Shown: one piece after another, positions 1 to 7,165 of the stretch
Layout: the number at the start of each line of letters is the position of its first letter
How positions within the stretch are numbered: the first letter of the stretch is position 1
Assembly (NCBI GenBank): GCA_014376885.1
Contig: JACMQR010000146.1
Location: 1 to 16,508, forward strand
Length of the DNA: 16,508 nt
Reading direction: 5' to 3'
From: Polaromonas sp.
GTDB lineage: Bacteria > Pseudomonadota > Gammaproteobacteria > Burkholderiales > Burkholderiaceae_C
The notes under the pieces: model-generated
What the model was told of the DNA's origin: nothing
The model's database searches: none
Seen by the model: the letters and a program-made list of their open reading frames with translations, nothing else
Translations under genes and position numbers: made by a program

Positions 1-119
1 CCGATCAGCAGCGCGGTGAGCGCGGCCATGACAGCGCGCAGCGTCAGGTACTGGAACACCCGCAGGAATCCCAGATCGGGCGAAAGGGTCTGGAGCCACT
101 GGGCCAGGCTAAGCAGCAT
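1..119 (-). CDS. mraY: MraY, phospho-MurNAc-pentapeptide transferase, N-terminal part only
   Basis: This is the beginning of a gene that runs off the left edge; 39 codons are visible. MraY is the integral membrane enzyme that moves phospho-MurNAc-pentapeptide from UDP to undecaprenyl phosphate, giving lipid I. The visible peptide begins [10 protein letters not shown] and continues into [15 protein letters not shown] sequence (here [19 protein letters not shown]), which matches the usual MraY start of a short amphipathic stretch followed by the first membrane helix. The ATG lies inside the end of murF (11-base overlap), as expected for translational coupling in a dcw cluster, where mraY normally follows murF. 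Only the N-terminus can be judged, so the state of the catalytic aspartates is unknown. Confidence 0.9.
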   Translation of the reverse strand, partial: MLLSLAQWLQTLSPDLGFLRVFQYLTLRAVMAALTALLI

Positions 120-1509
120 GGGGCGCTTTCTTTTCTTCTATTTTCAAATTGTCGCCAGCCGCCACCACCGCCTGAACCACGCGTTCCATCTTCATGAAGC
201 GCGAACCTTTGACCAACAGGCTGGCGACCTGCGGCAACTCGCTGGCCACGGCGGCGATCAGCTCGGCCATGCTGCTGAAATGCTGTCCGTTGCCAAACCC
301 AGCGCTCGCCACCTGCGCCTGCTCGCCCAGGGTAAACAGCTTGTCAATCCCAAGCGCCCGCGCCTGGCGGCCGGCTTCCGCGTGAAACTGCGGCCCCTGG
401 CTGCCGACTTCGCCCATGTCGCCCATGACCAGCAGGCGCGGCCCGGGCAACCCGGCCAGCACCTCGATGGCCGCCTGCATGGAGTCCGGGTTGGCGTTGT
501 AGGTGTCATCGATCACCGTCAGCCGGCGCCCCTGAAGCAGCACCGACAGCGCGCCGGACCGGCCCTTGACCGGCACAAAGGCCGACAGGCCACTGGCAAT
601 GAAGTCCAAAGGTACGCCGGCCGCCAGGGCGCAGGCGGTGGCTGCCAGTGCATTTTTCACGTTGTGCAGGCCGGCGACATGCAGCGCGAACGCCAGCGCG
701 CCCGAGGGTGTGTGGGCACAAACCTGCCAGGCGCCGGCGTGCCAGCGCGCATCGGCCGTGACATCGGCCGGGCCCGCCAGCGAAAAAGTCAGCACCGGGC
801 GGGTACCGGCCAAGTTCCACCAAAGGGCCGTATGGGCATCGTCTGCAGGGAACACCGCCACGGCGTCGGCGCTCAGGGACGCCAGCACCGCGCCGTTTTC
901 CCGGGCCACCGCGTCGACCGTGCCCATGAATTCAAGATGCTCGCGCTGGGCATTGTTGACCAGGGCCACGGCCGGCCGAACCAGGCTGGCCAGGTAGGAA
1001 ATTTCGCCGGGATGGTTCATTCCGAGCTCGATCACGCCGACTTCATGCAGGGCGCGCAGGCGCAGCAATGTCAGCGGCACGCCAATGTCATTGTTGAGAT
1101 TGCCTTCGGTCGCAAAGGCCGCGTCCTGCTTCCAGGAGCGCAAAATCGCGGCAATCATCTGGGTGACGGTGGTTTTTCCATTGCTGCCGGTGACGGCGAT
1201 CAGCGGCAGGCTGAATTGCGAACGCCAGCCGGCGGCGATCTGGCCGAGCGCCAGCCGGGTGTCGGCCACTTCGACACCGGCAAATCCTGCCTTTGCCAGG
1301 CTGTGCTGCGCGATGGCTGCGACGGCGCCGGCTGCCCGGGCTTTAGGCAAGAATTCATGCGCGTCGAAATGCTCGCCCTTGAGCGCCACAAACAGGTCGC
1401 CGGGCTGCAGGCTGCGTGTGTCGGTATGCACCCGAAGGGCAACGGTGCGGCCATCGCCGACCTGCTGGCCAGCCGGCAACCAGGCCATGAGGGTATCAAG
1501 GTTCAGCAT
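109..1509 (-). CDS. murF: MurF, UDP-MurNAc-tripeptide--D-Ala-D-Ala ligase
   Basis: This cytoplasmic Mur ligase uses ATP to add the D-Ala-D-Ala dipeptide to UDP-MurNAc-tripeptide, the last soluble step of peptidoglycan precursor synthesis. The 466-residue protein has the three-domain Mur ligase layout. The N-terminal substrate domain includes [19 protein letters not shown] (about 33-51). The ATP-binding loop GSNGKTT is at 108-114. The central-domain motifs are [10 protein letters not shown] (161-170) and [12 protein letters not shown] (185-196). The C-terminal part contains [12 protein letters not shown] and [10 protein letters not shown]. Length fits the family (about 450). The ATG overlaps the murE stop by 7 bases and is preceded by an AGGTGG-type ribosome site. 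Nothing appears damaged. Confidence 0.97.
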   Translation of the reverse strand: MLNLDTLMAWLPAGQQVGDGRTVALRVHTDTRSLQPGDLFVALKGEHFDAHEFLPKARAAGAVAAIAQHSLAKAGFAGVEVADTRLALGQIAAGWRSQFSLPLIAVTGSNGKTTVTQMIAAILRSWKQDAAFATEGNLNNDIGVPLTLLRLRALHEVGVIELGMNHPGEISYLASLVRPAVALVNNAQREHLEFMGTVDAVARENGAVLASLSADAVAVFPADDAHTALWWNLAGTRPVLTFSLAGPADVTADARWHAGAWQVCAHTPSGALAFALHVAGLHNVKNALAATACALAAGVPLDFIASGLSAFVPVKGRSGALSVLLQGRRLTVIDDTYNANPDSMQAAIEVLAGLPGPRLLVMGDMGEVGSQGPQFHAEAGRQARALGIDKLFTLGEQAQVASAGFGNGQHFSSMAELIAAVASELPQVASLLVKGSRFMKMERVVQAVVAAGDNLKIEEKKAPHAA

Positions 1510-3005
1510 GGGGCCACCTTTGCCTGGACTACGGCGGCCAGGTTATTCAAGATAGCCTGCGCCTGCGCCCGGTCGGAAAACGGCAGCTTCACCCCCTGGA
1601 TTTCCTGATAGTTTTCATGCCCTTTTCCGGCCAGCAGGACAACGTCCTGCGGCTGGCAGGCCTCCAACGCGTAGGCAATCGCAGCCCGGCGGTCGGGCTG
1701 CAGGTAAACGGCTTGCGGCCGGGCCAGGCCGTGGCGCATTTGCGCCAGAATGGCCAGCGGGTCTTCGCTGCGCGGGTTGTCGCTGGTCAGCACCAGCTGG
1801 TCGGCATGTGCCTGCGCAATGGCCGCCATCTGTGGTCGCTTGCTGGCATCGCGGCCACCGCCGCAACCGAAAACGCACCACAGCCGGCCGCCCCGGCCCT
1901 GCGCCACCGGCTGCAAAGCGGTCAGCACTTTTTCCAGGGCATCGGGCGTGTGGGCGTAATCGATCACCACCATCGGCAAGCCGGCTGTGTTCAGGGTTTC
2001 GGTGCGCCCGGGCACCGGCGACAGGTCGGTGCAGGCGGCCACCGCATCGGCCAGCGGCACGCCCAAGGCCCGCAGGCTGGCGATCACACCGAGCAAATTG
2101 GACACGTTGTACAGCCCGACCATGGAAGTTGCCAGGGCCTGGCGCTCGGCGCCTTCCAGCACCTCGAAGCTCAGCCCGCGGGCGCCCTGGCAAACCGCTT
2201 CGGCCGCGAGCCGGGCCGGACCGGTGGCTGAAACTGTCCAGATGTCCAGGGCCGTGTCAGCCAGCGCGGCGTTCAGTTCCCGCCCCTTGGCGTCGTCCAG
2301 GTTGATGACGCAGGCTTGCAGGCCCGGCCAGCTGAACAGCATTTTTTTAGCCTGCCAATAAGCCGCCATGGACCCGTGGTAGTCCAGATGGTCCTGGGTG
2401 AAGTTGGTGAAAATTGCCAGCTGGATGCGGGTGCCTTCCAAACGCCGCTCCTCCAGGCCAATCGACGAGGCCTCCAGCACGCAGGCTGAAAACCCGTCAT
2501 CGACAAAGCGCCGCAGCTGCTGCTGCAGCAGCACCGGATCGGGCGTGGTCAGGCCATTGGCGACCAGCGCGCCGGGCGTGCCGATGCCCAGGGTGCCGAC
2601 CATGCCGCATTGGCGGCCGAGCCGGCTCAAGGCCTGCGCCAGCCACCAGGCAGTGGAGGTTTTGCCATTGGTCCCAGTGACTGCCGCCACCTGCAAACTG
2701 TCGGCAGGCGCGCCGAAATAAGCGGCGGCGACGGAGCCGGTTGCCGCCTTGAGCCCGGCATAGGTCGCCACGCGGTCGCCGCTGAAGCCATAGGCCTGAA
2801 CGCCGCCGTGCTCGACCAGGCAGGCAGCCGCGCCGGCGGCCAGGACGGCAGCGACATGGCAGCGGCCATCGCTGGCCTGGCCAGGCCACGCAACAAACCC
2901 GTCACCCGCGCCGGTTGTACGGCTGTCGGCCGACAGCGTGCCGGTTACCCGCTCGTGTAGCCAGCGGGCCGCCTGCACGGGCGTGTGCAATTGCAGGAGG
3001 CTCAA
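1503..3005 (-). CDS. murE: MurE, UDP-MurNAc-L-Ala-D-Glu--meso-diaminopimelate ligase
   Basis: MurE adds the third amino acid of the stem peptide in the cytoplasm. The ATP loop GTNGKTS is at 111-117. YHGSMAAYWQAKKMLF holds the lysine expected to be carbamylated (K220). The tetrapeptide DNPR at 409-412 is the signature of the meso-diaminopimelate-specific enzymes, so this cell should have Gram-negative type peptidoglycan. The 500-residue length is normal. The start is TTG: its first bases overlap the ftsI stop (TTGA, 4 bases), and GGAGGAG sits 5 bases upstream. No ATG near the N-terminus fits as well; a GTG at codon 10 is the only close rival. dapF, which makes its substrate, lies about 11 kb away in this window. 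Confidence 0.97.
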   Translation of the reverse strand: MSLLQLHTPVQAARWLHERVTGTLSADSRTTGAGDGFVAWPGQASDGRCHVAAVLAAGAAACLVEHGGVQAYGFSGDRVATYAGLKAATGSVAAAYFGAPADSLQVAAVTGTNGKTSTAWWLAQALSRLGRQCGMVGTLGIGTPGALVANGLTTPDPVLLQQQLRRFVDDGFSACVLEASSIGLEERRLEGTRIQLAIFTNFTQDHLDYHGSMAAYWQAKKMLFSWPGLQACVINLDDAKGRELNAALADTALDIWTVSATGPARLAAEAVCQGARGLSFEVLEGAERQALATSMVGLYNVSNLLGVIASLRALGVPLADAVAACTDLSPVPGRTETLNTAGLPMVVIDYAHTPDALEKVLTALQPVAQGRGGRLWCVFGCGGGRDASKRPQMAAIAQAHADQLVLTSDNPRSEDPLAILAQMRHGLARPQAVYLQPDRRAAIAYALEACQPQDVVLLAGKGHENYQEIQGVKLPFSDRAQAQAILNNLAAVVQAKVAPC

Positions 3006-4738
3006 AACGACTCCTCCACCGTCTGGGTGATGATTTGCGGCTTGACGCTCACATCGGGCTGCACGCCCATCATGCGCAATGTTTGCTGAACGACTTCGCT
3101 GAACACCGGCGCGGCGACAATGCCGCCAAAGTACTTGCCGTCGCTGGGCTCGTCGATCATCACCCCGACAACGATGCGCGGCGACTCGATCGGCGCCATG
3201 CCGGTGAACCAGGCACGGTATTTATTGCTGGCGTAACCTTTGCCGACCTGCTTGTGCGCTGTTCCCGACTTGCCGCCGACCGAGTAGCCGACGGTTTGGG
3301 CCAGCTGGCCGGTGCCGCCCGGCGCTGCCGCCATCTGAAGCATGCGGCGCACCGCGCGCGCATTGTCGGGAGAAAACACCTTCACGCCAACCGCTGGCTC
3401 GCTGTTTTTAAGCATGGTCACCGGAATGACTTTTCCGTCATGGGCAAACGCGGTGTAGGAATGGGCCATCTGAAACAGCGACGCCGACAGCCCGTAGCCG
3501 TAGGCCATCGTGGCTTGCTCGACCGGCCGCCAGGTTTTCCAGGGCCGCAGCCGGCCTGACACCGCCCCAGGGAACTCGATCTGCGGCTTTTGGCCATAGC
3601 CCAGGGCGACATAGGTGTCCCACATCTCGTGGGGCGTCATCTTCTGGGCAATCTTCAGCGCGCCGACGTTGCTCGACTTCTGGATCACGCCCTCGACGGT
3701 CAGCGTGCCGTAGTTGTGGGTGTCGCTGATGGTGAAGCCGCCGATATTGAAGCGGCCGGGCCCGGTGTCGATCAGGGTCTGCGGCTTGATGCGGCCGGCC
3801 TCCAGGGCCATGGCCACGGTGATCGGCTTCATCGTCGAGCCGGGCTCGAAGGTGTCGGTGACGGCCCGGTTGCGCAGCTGCTCGCCGGTCAGGTTCTGGC
3901 GCTTGTCGGGCACATAGCTGGGGTAGTTGGCCAAGGCCAGCACCTCGCCGGTGACGGCGTCGATCACCACGACGCTGCCGGCCTTGGCCTTGCGGGCAAT
4001 CACCGCATCGCGCAGCTTTTGGTAGGCGAAAAACTGCACCTTGCTGTCCACGCTGAGCTGGATGTCCTGGCCATCGACAGGGGGCACCTGCTCGCCAACG
4101 CCCTGGACGACCCGGCCCAGGCGGTCCTTGATGACGCGCCGCGAGCCGGCCTTGCCGGAAAGCGCCTGGTTGAAGGTCAGCTCGATGCCTTCCTGGCCCT
4201 TGTCTTCCACATTGGTAAAGCCGACGATGTGCGCAATGGTTTCGCCTTCCGGGTACTTGCGCTTGTATTCCCTGCGCTGGTAGATGCCGGGAATGCCGAG
4301 CGCGCTGATCTTTTGAGCCACCGGCTCGTCGATCTGGCGCTTGACCCAGACAAAGGTCTTGTCCTCGTCGGCCAACTTTTTGTTCAGCTCCGCCAGCGGG
4401 ATTTCGAGCAACCGGGCCAGCTCGTTTAACTGGTCCGGGCTGGCCGTGACATCTTCGGGAATGGCCCAGATGCTTGACGCCGGAACGCTGGAGGCCAGCA
4501 GCAGCCCATTGCGGTCCAGGATACGGCCCCGGTTGGCGGGCAATTCCAGGGTTCTGGCAAACCGCACCTGGCCTTGGCGCTGAAAAAAGTCGTTGGCATA
4601 CACCTGGATGTAGGCCGCCCTGGCCGCCAGGCCGGCAAATGCCAGGGCAATCATGGCGACAATGAATTTGCTGCGCCACACCGGGGTTTTGCTGGCCAGC
4701 AACGGGCTGGAGGTGTAAAGAACGCTTTTGCTGCTCAT
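3002..4738 (-). CDS. ftsI: FtsI (PBP3), septal peptidoglycan transpeptidase
   Basis: FtsI is the monofunctional class B penicillin-binding protein that crosslinks septal peptidoglycan in the divisome. The 578-residue protein has a short cytoplasmic tail and one membrane anchor (about 24-44, FIVAMIALAFAGLAARAAY). A periplasmic dimerisation region follows, with RGRILDRNG (70-78). The transpeptidase domain holds the three expected active-site motifs: STMK at 301-304 (nucleophile S301, base K304), SSN at 355-357, and KSGT at 490-493. KSG in place of the commoner KTG is a mild variant known in class B enzymes. The ATG overlaps the ftsL stop as ATGA, and the stop overlaps the murE start. The neighbours are all dcw genes, which separates it from the elongation homologue PBP2. 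Confidence 0.97.
   Translation of the reverse strand: MSSKSVLYTSSPLLASKTPVWRSKFIVAMIALAFAGLAARAAYIQVYANDFFQRQGQVRFARTLELPANRGRILDRNGLLLASSVPASSIWAIPEDVTASPDQLNELARLLEIPLAELNKKLADEDKTFVWVKRQIDEPVAQKISALGIPGIYQRREYKRKYPEGETIAHIVGFTNVEDKGQEGIELTFNQALSGKAGSRRVIKDRLGRVVQGVGEQVPPVDGQDIQLSVDSKVQFFAYQKLRDAVIARKAKAGSVVVIDAVTGEVLALANYPSYVPDKRQNLTGEQLRNRAVTDTFEPGSTMKPITVAMALEAGRIKPQTLIDTGPGRFNIGGFTISDTHNYGTLTVEGVIQKSSNVGALKIAQKMTPHEMWDTYVALGYGQKPQIEFPGAVSGRLRPWKTWRPVEQATMAYGYGLSASLFQMAHSYTAFAHDGKVIPVTMLKNSEPAVGVKVFSPDNARAVRRMLQMAAAPGGTGQLAQTVGYSVGGKSGTAHKQVGKGYASNKYRAWFTGMAPIESPRIVVGVMIDEPSDGKYFGGIVAAPVFSEVVQQTLRMMGVQPDVSVKPQIITQTVEESF
3011..3017 (-). promoter_or_regulatory. Strong ribosome binding site fixing the TTG start of murE
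   Basis: On the minus strand GGAGGAG is followed by a 5-base spacer (TCGTT) and then TTG. It lies inside the last codons of ftsI. Its strength probably compensates for the weak initiation codon and supports the TTG as the true murE start. Confidence 0.7.
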
Positions 4739-5040
4739 GGCTGCGCCTTCTGCCCGGCCGGCAGTGCTGCAACCGCAGCCCGGTAGCGCACATATTCGGT
4801 GACGGCCGGCGTGGTGGTGCGCATCTGCAGGCGGTCCCTGGCGAGTTTTTCAACCTTCAAGGGCGTGGCCTCGGCGCGCTTTTCGACCTGCAGCCGCTCG
4901 CCTTCGGTCTCCAGCTTGCGGCTTTGCGCTGCAGCCTTTTCAAGCTCGACATACAGCCGGCGCGACTCGTACTGGGTGTGCACCAGATACAGCGCGCTGG
5001 CCAGCACGACCAGCAGCAGCACAAAGTCCAGACGGCCCAT
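4735..5040 (-). CDS. ftsL: FtsL, cell division membrane protein
   Basis: FtsL is a small bitopic protein that joins FtsB and FtsQ to link early and late divisome parts and to activate FtsWI. From the chosen ATG the protein is 101 residues. It has a three-residue cytoplasmic tail, one membrane helix (about 5-20, DFVLLLVVLASALYLV) and a periplasmic coiled coil (about 25-75, rich in Glu, Lys and Leu heptads). The frame stays open upstream to an ATG at 5133, but that start would lie inside rsmH. It would also add an Arg/Cys/Pro-rich stretch unlike FtsL, so MGRLDF at 5040 with GAGGG 6-7 bases upstream is preferred. The stop overlaps the ftsI start by 4 bases. FtsL diverges quickly in sequence, so the call rests on position, size and topology. 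Confidence 0.9.
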   Translation of the reverse strand: MGRLDFVLLLVVLASALYLVHTQYESRRLYVELEKAAAQSRKLETEGERLQVEKRAEATPLKVEKLARDRLQMRTTTPAVTEYVRYRAAVAALPAGQKAQP

Positions 5041-5104
5041 GGCGCGCCCTCGCAGCTGCCTGCAAAAACGCTTCGCCCACCGGCATGGCATGCCGCCGGA
5101 TGGT

Positions 5105-6025
5105 TCATGCGGCTTCCCCGGTGCGCTCGGCAACCCGCATCATGGCGCTGCGCGAGCGGGGATTGCCGGCAACCTCCTCCTCGCTGGGCTTGGTGCGGCC
5201 CAGCGCCCTGAGCTGCATGACTTTGGGCGCGGCGAACGGTGCCCGCCGGTCATACTCCTCGCGTGAATGGGCCGCCATGAACTGTTTGACGATGCGGTCT
5301 TCAAGCGAGTGAAAGCTGATGACCACCAGGCGGCCGCCAGGCTGCAACACCTTCAGCGAAGCCTGCAGCGCCTGCTCGAGCTCTTGCAGTTCGGCGTTGA
5401 TGAAGATCCGCAGCGCCTGAAAGGTGCGGGTCGCCGGGTCCTTGCCGGGTTCGCGGGTCTTGACCGCGCCGGCCACCACGCCGGCCAGTTCGGCGGTGGT
5501 CTGAAGAAAACCATGCGCCTGGCGATACCGGTCAATTGCCTTGGCCACCAAGCCGGCAAAACGCTCTTCGCCATAGTCGCGGATGACCTCGGTCATGGAT
5601 TCGACCGAGGCGTCCTGCAGCCACTCGGCCACGCTTTGGCCGCGGGTGGTGTCCATGCGCATGTCCAGAGGACCGTCGTTGCGAAAGGAAAAGCCGCGCC
5701 CGGGATTGTCAATCTGGGGCGAGCTCACGCCCAGGTCCATCAAGATGCCGGCAATGCCCGCTTCGGGCAGGTCTTGCAGATGCGCAAAACCCTGGTGGCG
5801 GATGGAAAACCGCGGGTCGTTGATGGACTGCGCTTCGGCAATCGCGTCGAGGTCCTTGTCAAAGGCCGTGAGATGCCCAAGCGCCGACAGCCGGGACAGC
5901 AGCAGTCGTGAATGTCCGCCGCGCCCGAATGTCGCGTCGATGTAATGTCCGTCCGGGTTGACCTGAAGCGCCGTGATGGCTTCGTTCAACAGGACGGTGC
6001 GGTGTATCCATGTGCCGTTCACCAT
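5105..6025 (-). CDS. rsmH: RsmH (MraW), 16S rRNA m4C1402 methyltransferase
   Basis: RsmH methylates N4 of C1402 in 16S rRNA near the ribosomal P site, using S-adenosylmethionine. The 306-residue protein matches the family throughout. It has [10 protein letters not shown] (8-17), the SAM-binding loop [11 protein letters not shown] (30-40), [11 protein letters not shown] (96-106), [15 protein letters not shown] (111-125), and the C-terminal [20 protein letters not shown]. The ATG is 6 bases after the mraZ stop, so the two are surely co-transcribed. A 64-base gap separates it from the preferred ftsL start. It sits in the usual dcw position although its substrate is the ribosome. Confidence 0.97.
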   Translation of the reverse strand: MVNGTWIHRTVLLNEAITALQVNPDGHYIDATFGRGGHSRLLLSRLSALGHLTAFDKDLDAIAEAQSINDPRFSIRHQGFAHLQDLPEAGIAGILMDLGVSSPQIDNPGRGFSFRNDGPLDMRMDTTRGQSVAEWLQDASVESMTEVIRDYGEERFAGLVAKAIDRYRQAHGFLQTTAELAGVVAGAVKTREPGKDPATRTFQALRIFINAELQELEQALQASLKVLQPGGRLVVISFHSLEDRIVKQFMAAHSREEYDRRAPFAAPKVMQLRALGRTKPSEEEVAGNPRSRSAMMRVAERTGEAA

Positions 6026-6031
6026 CTACTT

Positions 6032-6460
6032 TCAAAAAGAGAAGTCTTTGAAAACATCGGGCATCTCGCCCTTCATCTGCTCCGCTTCCTGCGCTGCGTA
6101 GCTGCCGGCATCCCAGAGTTCAAAGTAATTGCCCATGCCCAGCAACACGGCGTCCTTGCTGATTCCGGCGGCCTTGCGCAGCTCGGGCGACACCAGGACG
6201 CGGCCGGTCGCATCCATTTCGACCTCCATCGCATTGCCGAGGAAAATCCGTTTCCACCACTGCGCCTGCATGGGCAGGCAGGCAATCCGCTCGCGGAATT
6301 TTTCCCATTCGCTCAACGGAAAAATCATCAGGCAGCCATGGGGGTGCTTGGTCAGGGTGAACCGGCCGCAGCAATCTGCGCCCAAGGTGTCGCGATGCCG
6401 GGCAGGCATGGACAGCCGACCTTTGGCATCCAAAGCAAGAAACGACGCACCTTGTAACAT
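6032..6460 (-). CDS. mraZ: MraZ, transcriptional regulator of the dcw cluster
   Basis: MraZ is a SpoVT/AbrB-type DNA-binding protein that forms rings and represses its own operon in species where it has been tested. The 142-residue protein carries the two tandem half-domains, each with the DxxGR signature: DAKGR at 11-15 and DATGR at 83-87. Each is followed by an L/V-S-P element and basic residues. It is the first gene of the cluster. The repeat array at 6474-6513, starting 13 bases before its ATG, is the likely site of autoregulation. The ribosome site is weak (AAAAG directly before ATG), so translation may be modest. Confidence 0.95.
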   Translation of the reverse strand: MLQGASFLALDAKGRLSMPARHRDTLGADCCGRFTLTKHPHGCLMIFPLSEWEKFRERIACLPMQAQWWKRIFLGNAMEVEMDATGRVLVSPELRKAAGISKDAVLLGMGNYFELWDAGSYAAQEAEQMKGEMPDVFKDFSF

Positions 6461-6473
6461 TCTTTTAAGCCGC

Positions 6474-6513
6474 TAGCCTACACATTTCACCACCAAACTG
6501 CACATTTTCCCAC
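6474..6513 (-). promoter_or_regulatory. Probable MraZ operator: four 10-base units each starting with GTG
   Basis: Read on the minus strand, four consecutive 10-base units are GTGGGAAAAT, GTGCAGTTTG, GTGGTGAAAT and GTGTAGGCTA. Units 1 and 3 are the most alike. MraZ of E. coli is known to bind TGGGN direct repeats spaced by 5 bases, which gives the same 10-base period. Only the first unit is a perfect TGGG; the others are degenerate. The array ends 13 bases before the mraZ ATG, the expected place for an autoregulatory site. Confidence 0.7.
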
Positions 6514-6520
6514 TGTATCA
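6512..6520 (-). promoter_or_regulatory. Possible extended -10 element of the mraZ promoter
   Basis: On the minus strand TGATACAGT has the form TGn plus a -10-like hexamer (TACAGT, 4 of 6 to consensus). It abuts the first MraZ unit, so a transcript would start inside the array. No good -35 hexamer is seen 16-18 bases upstream, so this is a weak prediction. Confidence 0.3.
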
Positions 6521-6795
6521 GGGAACCATCGTCCAGCCCGGAAACGGACACAAATTATTTCAATGAAATCAATCACTTAGAGCGATAAATAAATGCAGGA
6601 AAATCAACGAATGTTGTTTTTTATGAATGACTTGGCGTGCACAATGAAAGTTAAACATGAGCAAGGTCGGGCCGGCAGCAACATCGCCCTGAAAGCGCCC
6701 TGGGTAGCCGTGTGTCCGCATTTCCTGATCGAGCCCTGTTGTCGGCCGGACACGCGCCTGAAGCCCCTCCGGCAGATCCCGGGAAATTTTTGACA

Positions 6796-6836
6796 GGCCT
6801 TGAGGGTCCTGCCTCCAAAGCTAGCAAAAATATAGC
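6796..6836 (-). repeat. Dispersed 41-base repeat, copy A (intergenic)
   Basis: Read on the minus strand it begins GCTAT, has AGCTTT at positions 15-20, CAGG at 26-29 and TCAAG at 34-38. These are the same bases at the same offsets as the copy inside dapF (14621-14661); overall 22 of 41 positions agree. It lies in the mraZ-side intergenic region in the opposite orientation to the other copies. Confidence 0.5.
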
Positions 6837-7107
6837 ACAGGGAATACCAGACAAAGGCTTTGCACGGCGTGGGCGCCAGTGGCCGGGCGGGCAGCTGAAA
6901 AGCGCTTTTTAAAAGTCGGCGCGGCATGCGCGGATGCAACAAAGAACGTTTACAGCGTCCGAATTCAATACAAGATGTTTTTTTTGAAATAAATTAAAAA
7001 CAATTTTTTCAGGCGATCCTGGGTACAAGACCCTTTTGGGCTGCCCGCAGCGAGCCTGGAGCGGCCACTGGCCACTGGGCTGACCTGGCACGATAGAGCA
7101 GCCCCAA

Positions 7108-7126
7108 CGGCCCGGTTTGAGGGCCG
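7108..7126 (-). terminator. Weak hairpin after the STAS gene
   Basis: On the minus strand CGGCCC and GGGCCG form a 6-pair stem with a 7-base loop, about 40 bases after the STAS stop codon. Only two T residues follow, so this may be a weak terminator or an mRNA end-protecting hairpin rather than a strong intrinsic terminator. Confidence 0.3.
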
Positions 7127-7165
7127 CAGATGCCTTGCGCATTCGGCCCACTGCTGCCGAGGCGC

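Larger units (their letters stand above)
6461..7165. other. Long intergenic region between the STAS gene and mraZ
   Basis: This 705-base stretch has no convincing gene. Two frames of 66 and 112 codons exist, but they resemble no family known to me and cross the repeat and AT-rich parts. From the mraZ side it holds: the MraZ array (6474-6513); an AT-rich segment (6545-6660); a possible hairpin of 10 pairs (6709-6718 with 6747-6756, one G-U pair); a copy of the dispersed repeat (6796-6836); the palindrome AAAAGCGCTTTT (6898-6909); a strongly AT-rich block (about 6961-7010) that could carry promoters; a 7-base tandem duplication GGCCACT (7063-7076); and a GC hairpin after the STAS gene (7108-7126). 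I looked for RNase P RNA, 6S RNA and SRP RNA signatures and saw none. Confidence 0.6.

Noticed and set aside
16..1608. A 530-codon open frame on the plus strand
   Set aside because: It is antisense to murF, is rich in Arg, His, Gln and Gly, and resembles no family. Long antisense frames are common in GC-rich genes with strong third-position bias.
5041..5133. Longer FtsL starting at 5133
   Set aside because: It would overlap rsmH by 29 bases and add an Arg/Cys-rich segment before the membrane helix, whereas MGRLDF is the usual kind of start.
6593..6942. Small open frames of 66 and 112 codons in the intergenic region
   Set aside because: They cross the dispersed repeat and AT-rich DNA, lack a good ribosome site and have no recognisable composition or motif.
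7063..7076. Tandem GGCCACT duplication
   Set aside because: Only two 7-base units. It is likely chance or slippage, with no sign of function.
6461..7165. RNase P, 6S or SRP RNA gene upstream of mraZ
   Set aside because: Neither strand shows the conserved core motifs of these RNAs, although related genomes can carry RNA genes near mraZ.
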